From Ursus arctos (taxonomy: Eukaryota; Chordata; Mammalia; Carnivora; Ursidae): 64,000 bases of DNA. Location of the stretch: NCBI RefSeq assembly GCF_023065955.2, contig NW_026622764.1, positions 43,965,833 through 44,029,832 of the forward strand, read 5' to 3'. Below the pieces are notes generated by a model. It had not been told where the DNA came from, searched no databases, and worked only from the letters and a program-made list of their open reading frames with translations. A program made the translations under genes and the position numbers. Positions 54,207-64,000 of this stretch are shown here, piece after piece; positions within the stretch are counted from its first letter, which is position 1; every line of letters starts with the position of its first letter.

Positions 54207-54220
54207 AAGAGGAAAGAGGA

Positions 54221-55659
54221 GAACCTGTAAGGATATTAGCAGAGAGAATGTAGCACTAGAAATGATAATAGCTATTCTGGCAGCGTATTCATTTAATATC
54301 GTTTCTATATGAAATAGACCCAATGCCTTGGCCGAAACTACCACAGATCCTTACACAAAGACTGGTAGAGAATTCAAGTGAGCTGGTCCTTTCTGTCTGA
54401 TCTTCCTCCAGAATTTCAGCTGAGTCAATTTACATAGCTCTGTCTCTGAAGCAATTGGGGAGTCTCCTTGCTTTCTCAGGAAGATTCTCTCCTTGGTGAG
54501 TTCCAAGCCTGGTACTTCTAAATAGGATATTCAAAGATCAGTGATCACAGAAACATCTTTTCTCCAAACGACTTCTTGCTTCCCGCTGCAATCAGTCGTG
54601 GTGCCAGGTTCAGGTGGGGCTTTTCTCACCATGTCACCCTGAGGTTGGAGCCACAGTGGTACTCATTCCATGCTCCGGTTCTTAGTTTTATCCCTCTGAG
54701 CTTTTCCTGGTGCACCAGACACGCACCATAGGAAATGGAGTTTGAAAAAGTATCACGAAGATTTCTGAGAGCTGGCCATCCTCCCCAAGGCTGAGACTAG
54801 GGTATGTCCAGTGCATAGTGGACGCTCACGAGCCGTGAGTTCAGAGTGCTGTGGGAGGATTTTGGAGGCGAGTCAAAGATCCTGAAGTCAAAGTGTAACT
54901 ATCTCGCACGCTTGCGTGGCCAGAAGGATATACCTAAGAAACTGGCTGTCAGGGTCCATCAACTCTTGTTTTCAAAGTCTGTTTTCCTGAAGATCAAAAT
55001 GTGGGGCAATGCTATTATGGGAGTTCACAAAACAATTCGAAGGCCAAAGAAAAAAAGAGGAGAATTTGACCTGACATGCTTGGCAGACCCCTGAACAAAA
55101 CATTATTTCATGCTCTGATGTTTAGCTATTGTTTTCCGGAAGCATGAGAAATGTAAAATATAGTGGTAATGCTCGTCCAAGGATCAGCAGCTTGCAGAAG
55201 GTGCAAGAATACACAGAATTGTTCTGGATGCCAGAGTGGATGGTTTAAACTTGATCTTCCCAAATCCAGTACTGTGCTGGCTGGTCTGCAAGGGCTCCAT
55301 TTTAGGAGGCAACCTGAACGTAAACCTGAATTTTAGGGCAGAGTTATTATATGGATTGCTTCAGACAAAGGCTCTCTTCCCATGTCAATAACAGATCATT
55401 AAAAAAACCCTCTGATTTGGAACCGTGGGCACACTGTGATGGTAAGACGAGGATTATAATATCCTCAGAAAAGGCCTAAACCCATCATTTATTAAACAAA
55501 TGTCACTGGAAGCTAACCATGTGGTGCTGAGCAAATGTTTGAAAATCTGTGAAAGTGGAAATTTCCTTCCAGATAGTTTGCAAATTACATAAAACAAATG
55601 ATTCCAGTTATTATTAATTTTTAATATCTTAGGAACATTATAGCATTTTTATGGATCTC
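54221..55659. other. No gene; unique sequence, 1.4 kb
   Basis: No recognised repeat. The 82-codon plus frame 54846-55094 is lysine-rich and has no known domain, no partner exon and no strong start context. Confidence 0.45.
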
Positions 55660-56625
55660 AGGGTAAAATCTAAACTTCTTAGGAAGCTTTATAAAAGACC
55701 TGTTGTGACTGCCACTGCTGATCTTTTCACGCGCTGTGCCCCTTCCACTTGCTAATCCACTCGGGGTGCACCTGCTCTTCTCTTTGCTTAGCAAACCTTC
55801 TCTACTCAGTACCTTCCCCCAGCCCCTCTACCGCCTCTCCCTTTCATTTGCTAACTCTTACTCGTCCTTTAGGTCTCATAGGAAATTTCATTTTCTCTTA
55901 GGAGGACTTTTACTAACTCCTAAGATTGGGTTGGGCGCTCCTGTAATGCTCTGCGATTTTGCTGTTGTACTGGTCAGCTAAGGCTGCCGTAACAAAACAC
56001 CACAGACTCGGTGGCTTAAAGAACAGAAATGTATTTTCTTATAGTTCTGGAGCCTGGAAGTTTCAGATCAAGGTCTCCCAGCACTGGTTTCTCGTGCAAG
56101 CCCTCCTGGTTTGTAGACAGCTGCCTTCTTGCCGTGTGCTCGGGTGGTAGAAAGTGCGGTGGAAGGGAATCGCGAGCTCTCCCCAGTTCTGTCACTTCGT
56201 GTAAGGGTCCTAATCCTATCAGATTAAGGCTCTACTCTTTTGACCTCATTTGGCCTTAAGTACTTTCATGAAGGCCCTATCTCTGAGTAGAGTCACATTA
56301 GGGGCTGAGGCTTCACATATGAATTTGGGGGAGACACAAACATTCAGTCCACAATACTCATTATATTTCTCCTTCAGAGCACCACTAACATTATGGTTTG
56401 TATTTCAGGGAAAATGCAAATGCCCACTGACATAGAAAACAATGTGCCCTCTAAACAGTGCCCTCAGCACATCATGCTGTCCTGCAATAGACTGTTGACT
56501 TGTCTTTATCCTTCACTAGAACTTAAGCTTCCGGCGGGCAGGATGATGCTTATCTTTTTTTTATCACTGTCTTCTCAATACTGACCATGGCGCTTCGTCA
56601 ATATAGACACTCAATGAACATTTAC
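55660..56625 (+). repeat. L2 LINE split by an LTR
   Basis: Left (55660-55965): TTTATAAAAGACCTGTTGTGAC, CACGCGCTGTGCCCCTTCC, ACTCGTCCTTTAGGTCTCATAGG, TTTTCTCTTAGGAGGAC. Right (56366-56625): TATATTTCTCCTTCAGAGC, TTCACTAGAACTTAAGCTTCC, GGCGGGCAGGATGATG, GACACTCAATGAACATTTAC. Together they give the L2 3' region in correct order with an LTR between. Confidence 0.75.
55966..56365 (-). mobile_element. MaLR/MLT1-type solo LTR, nested in L2, reverse
   Basis: TGTACTGGTCAGCTAAGGCTGCCG, TAACAAAACACCACAGACTCGG, GTGGCTTAAAGAACAGAAATG, TTATAGTTCTGGAGCCTGGAAG, GACAGCTGCCTTCTTGCCGTG, GGTCCTAATCCTATCAG, TTTGACCTCATTTGGCC, GAGTCACATTAGGGGCTGAGG, CACATATGAATTTGGGGGAG and TCAGTCCACAATA. Reverse complement of the same LTR class as at 28602. 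Confidence 0.92.
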
Positions 56626-57598
56626 TGAGGAAATAACCTTGACAAATAACACAACAGAATCAAATCTGTTTGCAATGTTTGCTCTATTCCTTTGGGGACC
56701 GCTGATGTATTTGGATCATGGGTACAAAGACTTTAGCTACAGACTCCTGTCCTATTGTTTTCCTCAAATGGATGTCTTTATCAGTTGCACTTTCTCTAGA
56801 ATGTGCTTAACCTTCCTTCTGACATGTTATTTCCTCTCTGATGTTATCTTCCTCCACCAGCTTACTTTTTCCTTTTGTGCCTCACAGGTTCCAACTATCT
56901 TGACTTTTAATCTTGACTTCTCCAGATGTTTCTGTGAAAGTTTTTATAGGTAGGAAGAGACCCATAAAGGTTGAGACTTCCCCCAACACCATTTGGTAAT
57001 GCAGAGGCAGTGCTAACACTGGAAGCTGGGAGAGCTTTTGAGCATGGCAAGACAGAAGTATTAGCAATCGTTTGGAAATTTCCAGGCTTGCTTCTCTATA
57101 TTAGGTCAAGGGGTGGTGGGGGTCGGGCAGGGGAACCAGAAACAAGGTGGGCAGTATAGCATACTGGAAAGAGCGCTCAGCTAACCAGGGGCTGTTCGAA
57201 TAATTACTACATACAAAGCACAGAGCTGGGTGGAGTAGAGGTATAAAAAAAAGCATTCTTGGAGATTATAACCATTTGGAAGATGCACATTTATGAAAAG
57301 TTAATCTTTGGTGTGACATAGGATGGGTAAGACTGAATGGTTATCCGGGGAGCTAGAATATTAGGAGTTAAAAGGAGGAGGACCACCCTGGGGCAGCGGT
57401 AGTCCAGAGAAGGGTCGTGCGTGAGGTGGAGCTAGAACTTTTCCTAAAGGATGGCTTTAGAAAGGTTGACTTCAAGTGCCTTTCAAATTCATCCTTTCCA
57501 TTCAAGGCCACAGAAGTAGGTCACTTGGTCATTATTTTTTTAATCTTCTTTCTTTAAATTTTACAATTCAACATTCTCATTTAAAAAAATCAGACAGA
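56626..57598. other. No gene; unique sequence with a G-rich run
   Basis: The 104-codon frame 56639-56953 is hydrophobic but shows no family match. A quadruplex-capable G-rich run lies at 57110-57133. A few MIR-like words near 57155-57180 are too short to call. Confidence 0.45.
57110..57133 (+). other. Predicted G-quadruplex-forming run
   Basis: Four G-runs with short loops: GGGG-TGGT-GGGGG-TC-GGG-CA-GGGG. This meets the usual G3+N1-7 pattern. No promoter or replication context is visible. Confidence 0.6.
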
Positions 57599-57770
57599 GG
57601 GGCACCCGGGTGGCTCAGTTGTTAAGCGTCTGCCTAAGGCTCAGATCCTGAGGATCCAGCCACTTGTCAGGCTCCCTGCTCAGCCGGAAGCCTGCTTCTC
57701 CCTCTCCCACTCCCCCTGCTTGTGTTCCCTCTCTCGCTGTCTCTCTGTCAAATAAGTAAATAAAATCTTT
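57599..57770 (+). mobile_element. CAN-SINE, plus strand
   Basis: GGGCACCCGGGTGGCTCAGTTG, TTAAGCGTCTGCCTAAGGC, CAGGCTCCCTGCTCAGCCGG, CTCCCTCTCCCACTCCCCC, CTCTGTCAAATAAGTAAATAA. Shortened by loss of part of the region after the A box. Perfect 15-bp duplication AAAAAATCAGACAGA at 57584-57598 and 57771-57785. Confidence 0.97.
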
Positions 57771-57785
57771 AAAAAATCAGACAGA

Positions 57786-58089
57786 ATATATATAGTAAAA
57801 TGTGAAATGATATATAGGCACATAAATGATGAAGATTTTAAAGACTAAAACAGGATCATATTATACAAATTATTTTGCAAAGAGGTTTTACCCATTAAAA
57901 GTATTCCTCTAAAATATTTTTTTATGTCAGGATATACAGCTCTTTCTTTTGACTTCCCTTCTTGTGCGGGCTCTGGTGAAAGATTATTCTACCCACTTCT
58001 GGCCTCTCCTGGTACATCTTCTTCCCAGCTGCTACAAATAATATTTTTATAAAATATATATAGGGTTCTGCTGCTTTGCTTAGAGTCTT
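57786..58089. other. No gene or recognised repeat
   Basis: AT-rich unique stretch of about 300 bases. Confidence 0.5.
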
Positions 58090-58430
58090 TCATTGGCATC
58101 TATATCAGTTAAAATCTTTTTCTTGAAAGTAACAGAAAACAGAACTCAAACTTATTAATATAATAAGTAGAATTTTATTGTTTCCCATAACTGAAGATTG
58201 CAAGGTAGGTGGACTTCAGGCAAAGTTAGACCCAGGGGTTCAATACAGTCATCAGGAGCCTGGTTTCTCCTCTCTCTCCAATGCCTGCCAGGGTGTTGAC
58301 TTTATTCTAGGTCTGTTCTGCCTCTTTCCCACAAAGTGTCTTGTACAGTTGTTTCTGCATCATCAATAACATTCTTGGGTTTCCTTCTGTTTGTACAACC
58401 CCTAGAGCTATGCAAATTTCCAAATGAAAA
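58090..58430. repeat. Old interspersed repeat, family uncertain
   Basis: AAGTAACAGAAAACAGAACTCAAAC, GAATTTTATTGTTTCCCATAACTG, GGTGGACTTCAGGCAAAG, TTAGACCCAGGGGTTCAATAC follow a common mammalian repeat that I remember but cannot name. Non-coding. Confidence 0.5.
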
Positions 58431-58499
58431 CAAGGAGCTGATAGAAAGTGATGAAGGTATGTTAAAGGCAACAATCATATATTTGCCTTAATGCACGTT

Positions 58500-59085
58500 G
58501 TTTTAAGAGTAAAGTGCAAATTCTCTGGCATGGTTTACAAGGCCATTCACCATGTGGTCTCTGTTTAACTTTTCAATTTCATTTTTCTGTCTTAAATATA
58601 CTCTGTCTACTTGGGCAGTGGTGCTTGTGCGATTCCATATTCGTTTCATGTATTCTCATGCACTTCTCTTTTCTGAAGTGACCTCGATTCAGTATGACCT
58701 CTATGAAGCCTTAATTAACCTTTTTCTGTCACCAGCAGGATTGCTGTGTATGGTTTCTTGGGCAGTGCATTACAGGCCTCTAGGGTTGTTATCCCTCCCA
58801 TACAGTGGGACCTGAAGGTTGTCCCCTGGATTGTGCAGTGTAAAACCTTTGTAGCTATGCGTGGTGGCCCTGGCCTGCTTTCCTTAATATCACACTACAT
58901 TCTAATGGTTTATTTAAATGCCTACCATCTTTCATGTCTGTGGGCTTCACGAAGGCTGGCGCTGTATCTTAATAGGATAGCTGTATTACTTGCCTCTTCT
59001 AGATCTGTATTTTTCTTGTCTGTCCACTCCTAAAAATGGTAAAGTATTTGTTGAATGAGTGAATGAATAAATAGGTATAATTTTT
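58500..59085 (+). repeat. L2 LINE with a 170-bp foreign segment
   Basis: Left: AGAGTAAAGTGCAAATTCTCTGGC, ATGGTTTACAAGGCCATTCACC (58508-58555). Right: TGTGGGCTTCACGAAGGCTGGC, GTATTTTTCTTGTCTGTCCAC, TTGTTGAATGAGTGAATGAATAA (58938-59070). The stretch 58735-58905 does not read as L2. Confidence 0.7.
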
Positions 59086-59094
59086 GAGTGCTGT

Positions 59095-59245
59095 TATTTC
59101 TTTTAAGTTTATTTAACTATCCCACCGCTCTTAAGAGGTAGGTATTATTTCCTTTGTTTTGCGGCTGGGGAAACTGAGACTCAGAGAAGTTTGGTCAGTT
59201 GTCCAGGGTCGTACAGCTAGTAAGTAACAGAACTGAGTCTCTCTC
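59095..59245 (-). repeat. MIR SINE fragment, reverse orientation
   Basis: CTCTTAAGAGGTAGGTATTATTTCC, GCGGCTGGGGAAACTGAGACTCAGAG, GTCCAGGGTCGTACAGCTAGTAAG. Clear reverse MIR core. Confidence 0.85.
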
Positions 59246-60781
59246 TGTTTCTCTGTTTCTCCCTCTCAAGTCAGAGTTTTTCAGTTGTGATGTATGGTGG
59301 ACATAAAGTTTCAGCATTGAGAATGATCATGTCTTGTTCAGTTGCTTTCACTACAGAGTGGAAAGTCTAATCATGCAGTCTCCCTCACCGAGTTCCCAGG
59401 ATTAAGTGAGATTATGTCTGTGACTGTGTTCTGAAGCACAGAGCTACATAACTCTATGCAAATATGAGGTATTATTTTATAATGATGGCTTGGTATTAAT
59501 AGCTTCCAACTTCATAATTAGCTTAGGATGCATGTTTTAAAGAGATGCGTGTTTTAATATTTTTATGGATGCACAAATGGAATCTTGAAATACATTTGCA
59601 GATCAGTGTTGCGGCCCCCAAGGGAAGCAAGGCAGCCTAATTTTATGGCCCCTGTACAGGGCCAAGACCAAGCAGTCTTGCAAGACGTCTTCCTTTGCTG
59701 TTAGTTCTCATTAGCTGAATTCAAATTCCAGTGGTGATAATACATACTTCTTCAGCTGCATATAGATTCTGCCTCTATAAAAGGAAAAAAAATCTATAAA
59801 TGTAATCATCTCTCCCTTGTCAGCTAATGTAACACAGTAGTAACTATACAACAGTGTTCTTTAGGTTCTTTTGTGCGATTTGTTCCTCCTGGCATGGATG
59901 GGGATATGGGCAGCATTTCGTTTCAATAGAGCCTTTCTGTAGCTTTTAACCAGTTACAAAGGGTGTCTGTCTGTACCTGGACACAATCCGGCCACAGAAA
60001 TCAAATAGGCTTTTAAGCCTTGAAAGAAAGGAAACTAGAAGGCCAGTGGCAAATATTTCATCATTTTGTGCGGCAAATATTATATATCTGGGAAAAAGAT
60101 TTTTTTTAAAGTGTATAATTTAAGAGTGTCTAAAGGTGTTTTGTTAGGTCAGTTGTGTATCAGGAATTTCAAAGGAAGGACCTATAGATCTTTAAATGCC
60201 CCCCCAGAAAAGGTGAGCCTAATCTATTGTAAATTATACTTCCCACACTCTGATCTGGGAGAAAGGCTTTCTGTCTCGCTTTCAGTATTTAAAATCTGAA
60301 ATAATACAGACCTGACTACCCAGGGGTCTGCCTCTTGGCCTGGTGCTTTGTCACCACAATTGAGACGGGCAGGTTGGAAGCAGCGGCATGTTCCCCAGCG
60401 TAATTCATGAGAGCAAGAGGCAGTGTTGTCTGCGTTTTTTCCAGAGGCTGGCTGTAACTATACTCCCCTTGAGTTTCTGCCAAGGCACATCACTAAATAA
60501 GAAGGAGGTAAAATAAGGATAAGATTTAACTGCTTCTTTCCAGTGAAGCTTGGAGACAGCCTCACTTCCTTTTTTAAAGTTGGAGGCAATTTTATTTGTT
60601 TAGGCAACTCCTATGGGAAATGAATAAGTAAAGTACCAACTGACATGCTTCAGTAGGCTGAAAATAGATCCCAGTACCCGATTTCATTTTTATTTATCAG
60701 CCATATGTATTTATTCCAGGTTTCCTTCTCACAGACTCCCAGATTGGGAGAATCAGAGACAGTAACAGCTAGCAAGCACAG
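59246..60781. other. No gene; unique sequence, 1.5 kb
   Basis: No recognised repeat. The 77-codon frame 60066-60299 has no domain. The 59600-59760 part looks little worn. Confidence 0.45.
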
Positions 60782-61275
60782 ATTTTTTTTTTTTTTTTTG
60801 GTTTGTTTGTTTTGGGGTTTACCTCCCAACCTTTTTACTTTGAAGAAAACTTAAACCTACAGAATAGTCGAAAGACTAATATGAACATTTTGCACATTTG
60901 CTTTCTCTCTCTCTCTCTTTTCACTTAAAGTATGAAAGTAAGTTTCATGCAGAATCCTGAGAGCTCATCTCTAAATACTTTAGCATGTATCTTCAAAGAA
61001 CAGACACCCTATCGTGATCATACCCAAGGAACTTAACGTTGTTACAGTAATATGTGTTGTAACATACAGTCCACATGCAAAGTTCCCCCAGTTGTCCCAG
61101 TAATGTCTTTTATAGCTATTCTTCTGTTGAATTCAAGATCCAAAGAAGGAGCACACATTATGTTCAGTTATCCCATCTCCCCCTTCCCCACCACGGCCCC
61201 CACCACCTAGTTTGTCAATTGCAACATTAATATTTTTGAAGATTCCACGGCAAATGACCTGTAGAAAGACCCACT
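60782..61275 (-). mobile_element. Old L1M-type 3' region, reverse orientation
   Basis: Starts with T17, then TTAAACCTACAGAATAGTCG, ATTTTGCACATTTGCTTTC, a CT run, AAATACTTTAGCATGTATC, CAGTTGTCCCAGTAATGTC, TTTTATAGCTATTC. These are successive phrases of a common old L1 3' UTR, read backwards from the A-tail. Confidence 0.65.
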
Positions 61276-61439
61276 TCAGAACTGTCTACTGAGTTCTCAC
61301 CAAATGTGTTGTTAGACTACTGTGTTCAAAACCTACTACTTTTCTGTGTGGTTATATCAAGTTGATATGTGGTTAGGTTCATTTTTTCTGTCTGTATCCA
61401 ATTTTAGGTTTTGCCTTTGGTCTATCTTTTTTAATTCAA

Positions 61440-62070
61440 ATTTAATTTTTGGATATGTAAAACATTTACATGGCTCAAAAGGCAAAAGTTAAAAATAAAA
61501 TTAAACATTAAAAATACCTACCAAGGGAAGTCTTCTTCCTATTTCTTTCTTCCCATCCACCTCTTATGAGTAACTATTTTCATTAGTTTCTAGTTTATCC
61601 TTACTATATTTCATTTTGCAAAAATAAGTAAATAAGTTACACATATACATATGTATATATATTTATATGTATATCTATGTGTTTATGTATGTGTGTATAG
61701 GTATATATTTCTGATTTCCTTTCTTATGTTAAAGTTACATAGATTTATTATGATATTATTTTGCATTTACATCTTTTCATTTAATATATTATAAAAATCC
61801 CTCCATAGCAATTCATAGAAGTACTTCTCATTCTTTTCGTAACTGCATAGAACTTCATTGTGTCAATGAGTCTTCTGTGATTACCCATTTGGGTTTTTTT
61901 TCCCAATATTTTGCTATTACAAATAAAATCTTGACAAGTAACCTTGTACCTGTGTTGTATTGTACTTACAGAAGTACACTTATAGGTGTGATGCTAGGCC
62001 AAAAGGTGAATGCTTGTGTAGTTTTGTTATATCCTACAAATCCCTCTCCATAGGGTTGCATTATTCTGCA
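61440..62070 (-). repeat. Old LINE-like fragment (L1M or HAL1-like)
   Basis: AAAACATTTACATGGCTCAAAAGGC, TAACTGCATAGAACTTCATTGTG, AATATTTTGCTATTACAAATAAAATC, CAAGTAACCTTGTACC and TGATGCTAGGCCAAAAGGTGAATGC match the antisense 3' region of old L1-like elements. An AT/TG simple stretch at 61640-61710 interrupts it. Confidence 0.55.
61640..61710. repeat. (TA)n/(TATG)n simple sequence
   Basis: ACACATATACATATGTATATATATT, then TATGTATATCTATGTGTTTATG and TGTGTGTATAGG. Impure alternating array. Confidence 0.85.
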
Positions 62071-62094
62071 CCTTCCCAAAGAATGGCACAAAAA

Positions 62095-62290
62095 GGAACA
62101 CCTTACATTATCTTATTGAATCCTCATGACAACCTTCTCAAGAAGATACTTTCATTACCCCCATTTTATATGTAGCAGGGTAAGGCTCAGAGAGCTTGAC
62201 AAGCATCCCTAGGTTCACATGGCTAGAAAATGGCACTGCTAGGATTTATACCCAAGCTCACGCAATTAACCACCTCACTGTGCCATTAAG
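62095..62290 (-). repeat. MIR SINE, reverse orientation
   Basis: TTATCTTATTGAATCCTCATGAC, AACCTTCTCAAGAAGATACTTTC, TTACCCCCATTTTATATG, AGGCTCAGAGAGCTTGAC, GGCACTGCTAGGATTTATACCC and ACGCAATTAACCACCTCACTGTGCC. Near full length. Confidence 0.88.
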
Positions 62291-62499
62291 CTGCATTAAG
62301 CTACGTGAATCATAATTTTGTGTCTTGGTAAGATTAATGGGAAATCTTTAGCTTCAGAAATGGTATTCTTGAAAATATGAAGGAATACTGGGGAATCAAG
62401 AGAACTTACAATCTCAAGTTTTGGAGAAGTGAAAGAATAATCTTCATGTTTCTCAAGGAGATCAGCGTTCAAAGTTTCTAGGTACAAGCCAAAGATTCT
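62291..62499. other. No gene or recognised repeat
   Basis: Unique spacer of about 200 bases. Confidence 0.45.
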
Positions 62500-63250
62500 G
62501 ACCTAGTGAGTTTAGCTATGATAGCAAGAGTCTCTTGACGATAAGGAGTTTCAGGAAGGCCCCTCTGTGGAGACAAGGCATGAGGATACAGGATGCCATG
62601 CCTAGTTCTGAGACAGAGGGTGCTGGTAAGGGGGAAGACTGGGATCAGAGCCGAACATGATCAGCTCAGGATTTTAGACAGGTTCCAGTCCCAGCAGAGA
62701 GTTGAGAGAACAGACCAGAAACCTGGAGAGAATCTAGGGACCAGACTTAGATGATCAAGATGGAGGAGAAAGCCTCCCAAGGTGGGGAGAATGAGGCTAT
62801 CCAGGGACTCATCCTAAGGCAGACAGCAACAAGTAAATAAATGATGTCAGATACAGATCAGGCTCTGATCCAGGGCAATGGCGTGCAGAGTAGTTAGGAT
62901 GTTTAGACCTCTCCAAGGACGTGTCCTTTGAGATCAGACATGAATGATGAGAAATAACTAGCCATCTAAAGGTTTGGGGAAAACAACTTTCCTGACAGAG
63001 GGAACAGCAAATGCAAGGGTTCTGAGGGGAAAATTAGCCTTGCAAGTCATGTAACATAAAGGCTGGTATGACTTTAAGATATTAAATCAGACAGTGATAA
63101 TTTATGAGGGTGGACGGAGGGACAGATCAGGCAGGGCCTTGTCAGTCAGAGTAAAAGAGTTTGGATTTATTCTAAGTGCATCTAGGCAGGTTTAGGGGAG
63201 GCAAGTTCCAATGGACTTCTGGAATGAGTTGCATTTTAGTCATTAGAGAA
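62500..63250 (-). repeat. L2 LINE, reverse orientation
   Basis: The clear part is GTGTCCTTTGAGATCAGACATGAATG, TCCTGACAGAGGGAACAGCAAATGC, AAGGGTTCTGAGG, GGCAGGGCCTTGTCAGTCAG and AAGAGTTTGGATTTATTC (62925-63165), in reverse L2 order. The left part is diverged. Confidence 0.7.
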
Positions 63251-64000
63251 TGTATTTAAATTCAATTCTATGAGGTATGATGAGTTCCAAGTACATAGAA
63301 ATAGAAAGAAGTGCTATTGATTGCCATTCATTTATTTATAAGTCAGAGTTATTTTTTATAAAGCAGCCTGTAAAATGAGGCTGAACATGAAGTTTGGCCG
63401 GCAGTGTGGGTTAAAGGACATTTACACAAACATAAACACATCGCTATTTACATTTACCCCCTCCAGATGATTCATCAAGAGATGCGTGCTCTTCATATGC
63501 AAGTGTGGATAACTATTTGTTTCAGGGATATATGCATAGTAAACATATTTCATTTCATGGAAAGAAGTAAGAATTTAAAAATATCCTGTAATGTGCCACA
63601 TGTGAAGCTCGGAATGTATGCCACTGATGAAATGAAATAGTCAGTGCCACATCCCCATCCTGTTCATCAAATCTTCATATTTTTGTGAAATCAGGTAACA
63701 GAAACTTTCTTTTGATTATATCTCTCATTTGGCACTCAGTATTTTTTTTATAGATTCCTGAAATCAAGGACATTTATAACATTAAGTAAGAAATCAAGCT
63801 AAGTTAAAGACATATATCCTTCAGAAATAAAGAGTGAAAAAAGTTAATGAAATGAATGACAGTAAATATATTTAAAAAGTCATGAAAGGTACATCAAAAA
63901 TAAGGATAATTTAGCATCAAGTTAACTTATAAAAAAAGACCCAAACATAGTATTTAACTTTAAAGCAAAATCATAATTAGCAAAGTAAAAATTTAGCAGG
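63251..64000. other. No gene; unique AT-rich sequence
   Basis: No recognised repeat. The 78-codon plus frame 63404-63640 has no domain. The window ends in AT-rich DNA. Confidence 0.45.

Noticed and set aside
54846..55094. 82-codon lysine-rich frame resembling a possible ribosomal-protein retrocopy
   Set aside because: I could not match it to any ribosomal protein, and there is no poly-A tail or target duplication.

Overview
This window is nuclear DNA of a placental mammal, almost certainly a dog-like carnivore (Caniformia). The key evidence is at least thirteen copies of the tRNA-Lys-derived carnivore SINE (CAN-SINE / SINEC). Each has the tRNA-like head (GGGTGGC...GGTTAAGCGTCTGCC), a B-box-like GATCGAGCCCC, a pyrimidine-rich middle and an AATAAATAAAATCTTT tail, or the reverse complement. 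Three copies (6345-6546, 13804-14000, 54002-54206) carry a diagnostic variant (CACAGCGG or CACATCGG head, GGCGTGATCC, and a GTCTCTATCTCTGTCG tail) that I associate from memory with bears and the giant panda; that narrower assignment is an inference. A fragment of the carnivore L1 3' UTR (31717-31885) agrees with the order.

I found no protein-coding gene, no convincing coding exon, no tRNA or rRNA gene, no CRISPR array and no bacterial-type operon. Every long open frame lies in a repeat, in simple sequence, or lacks coding character. The window reads as intergenic or deep intronic DNA.

Layout: 1-6.9 kb holds MIR, L2 and MER5A fossils, an (AC)n(AG)n microsatellite and two young SINEs. 6.97-10.68 kb is one large decayed L1 on the minus strand with an internal deletion. 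10.7-19.7 kb is a mosaic of LTR-like, MIR, MER5A, L2 and MLT1-type repeats with two SINEs nested in an L2. 19.7-28.6 kb is repeat-poor apart from an L3/CR1-like fossil, one SINE, a MER5A and an L2; it includes a TAATTA cluster and a CpG-retaining stretch. 28.6-34 kb holds two MLT1-type LTRs and a compound retro-insertion with target-site duplications. 35-46 kb has a TG-rich satellite, L2/MIR nests, LTRs and a dense SINE cluster with a fold-back pair. 46-54 kb is mostly unique DNA with a Tigger/MER2-like element, a MER20 and an octamer/SOX/RUNX-like motif group. 54-64 kb has further SINEs, L2 (one split by an LTR), old L1 and MIR.

No genes work together here. What the window offers is insertion history: which element landed in which, with intact target-site duplications for most SINEs. 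The most useful leads are the 31444-31998 retro-insertion (13-bp duplications, AATAAA and poly-A, carrying antisense SINE and L1 pieces), a 27-bp exact repeat apparently copied into an MIR (15176-15202 and 15993-16019), and a few motif-rich or CpG-rich non-repeat stretches. I do not see evidence of a new biological system. Old-repeat family names come from remembered consensus patterns and need RepeatMasker confirmation; their boundaries are approximate.
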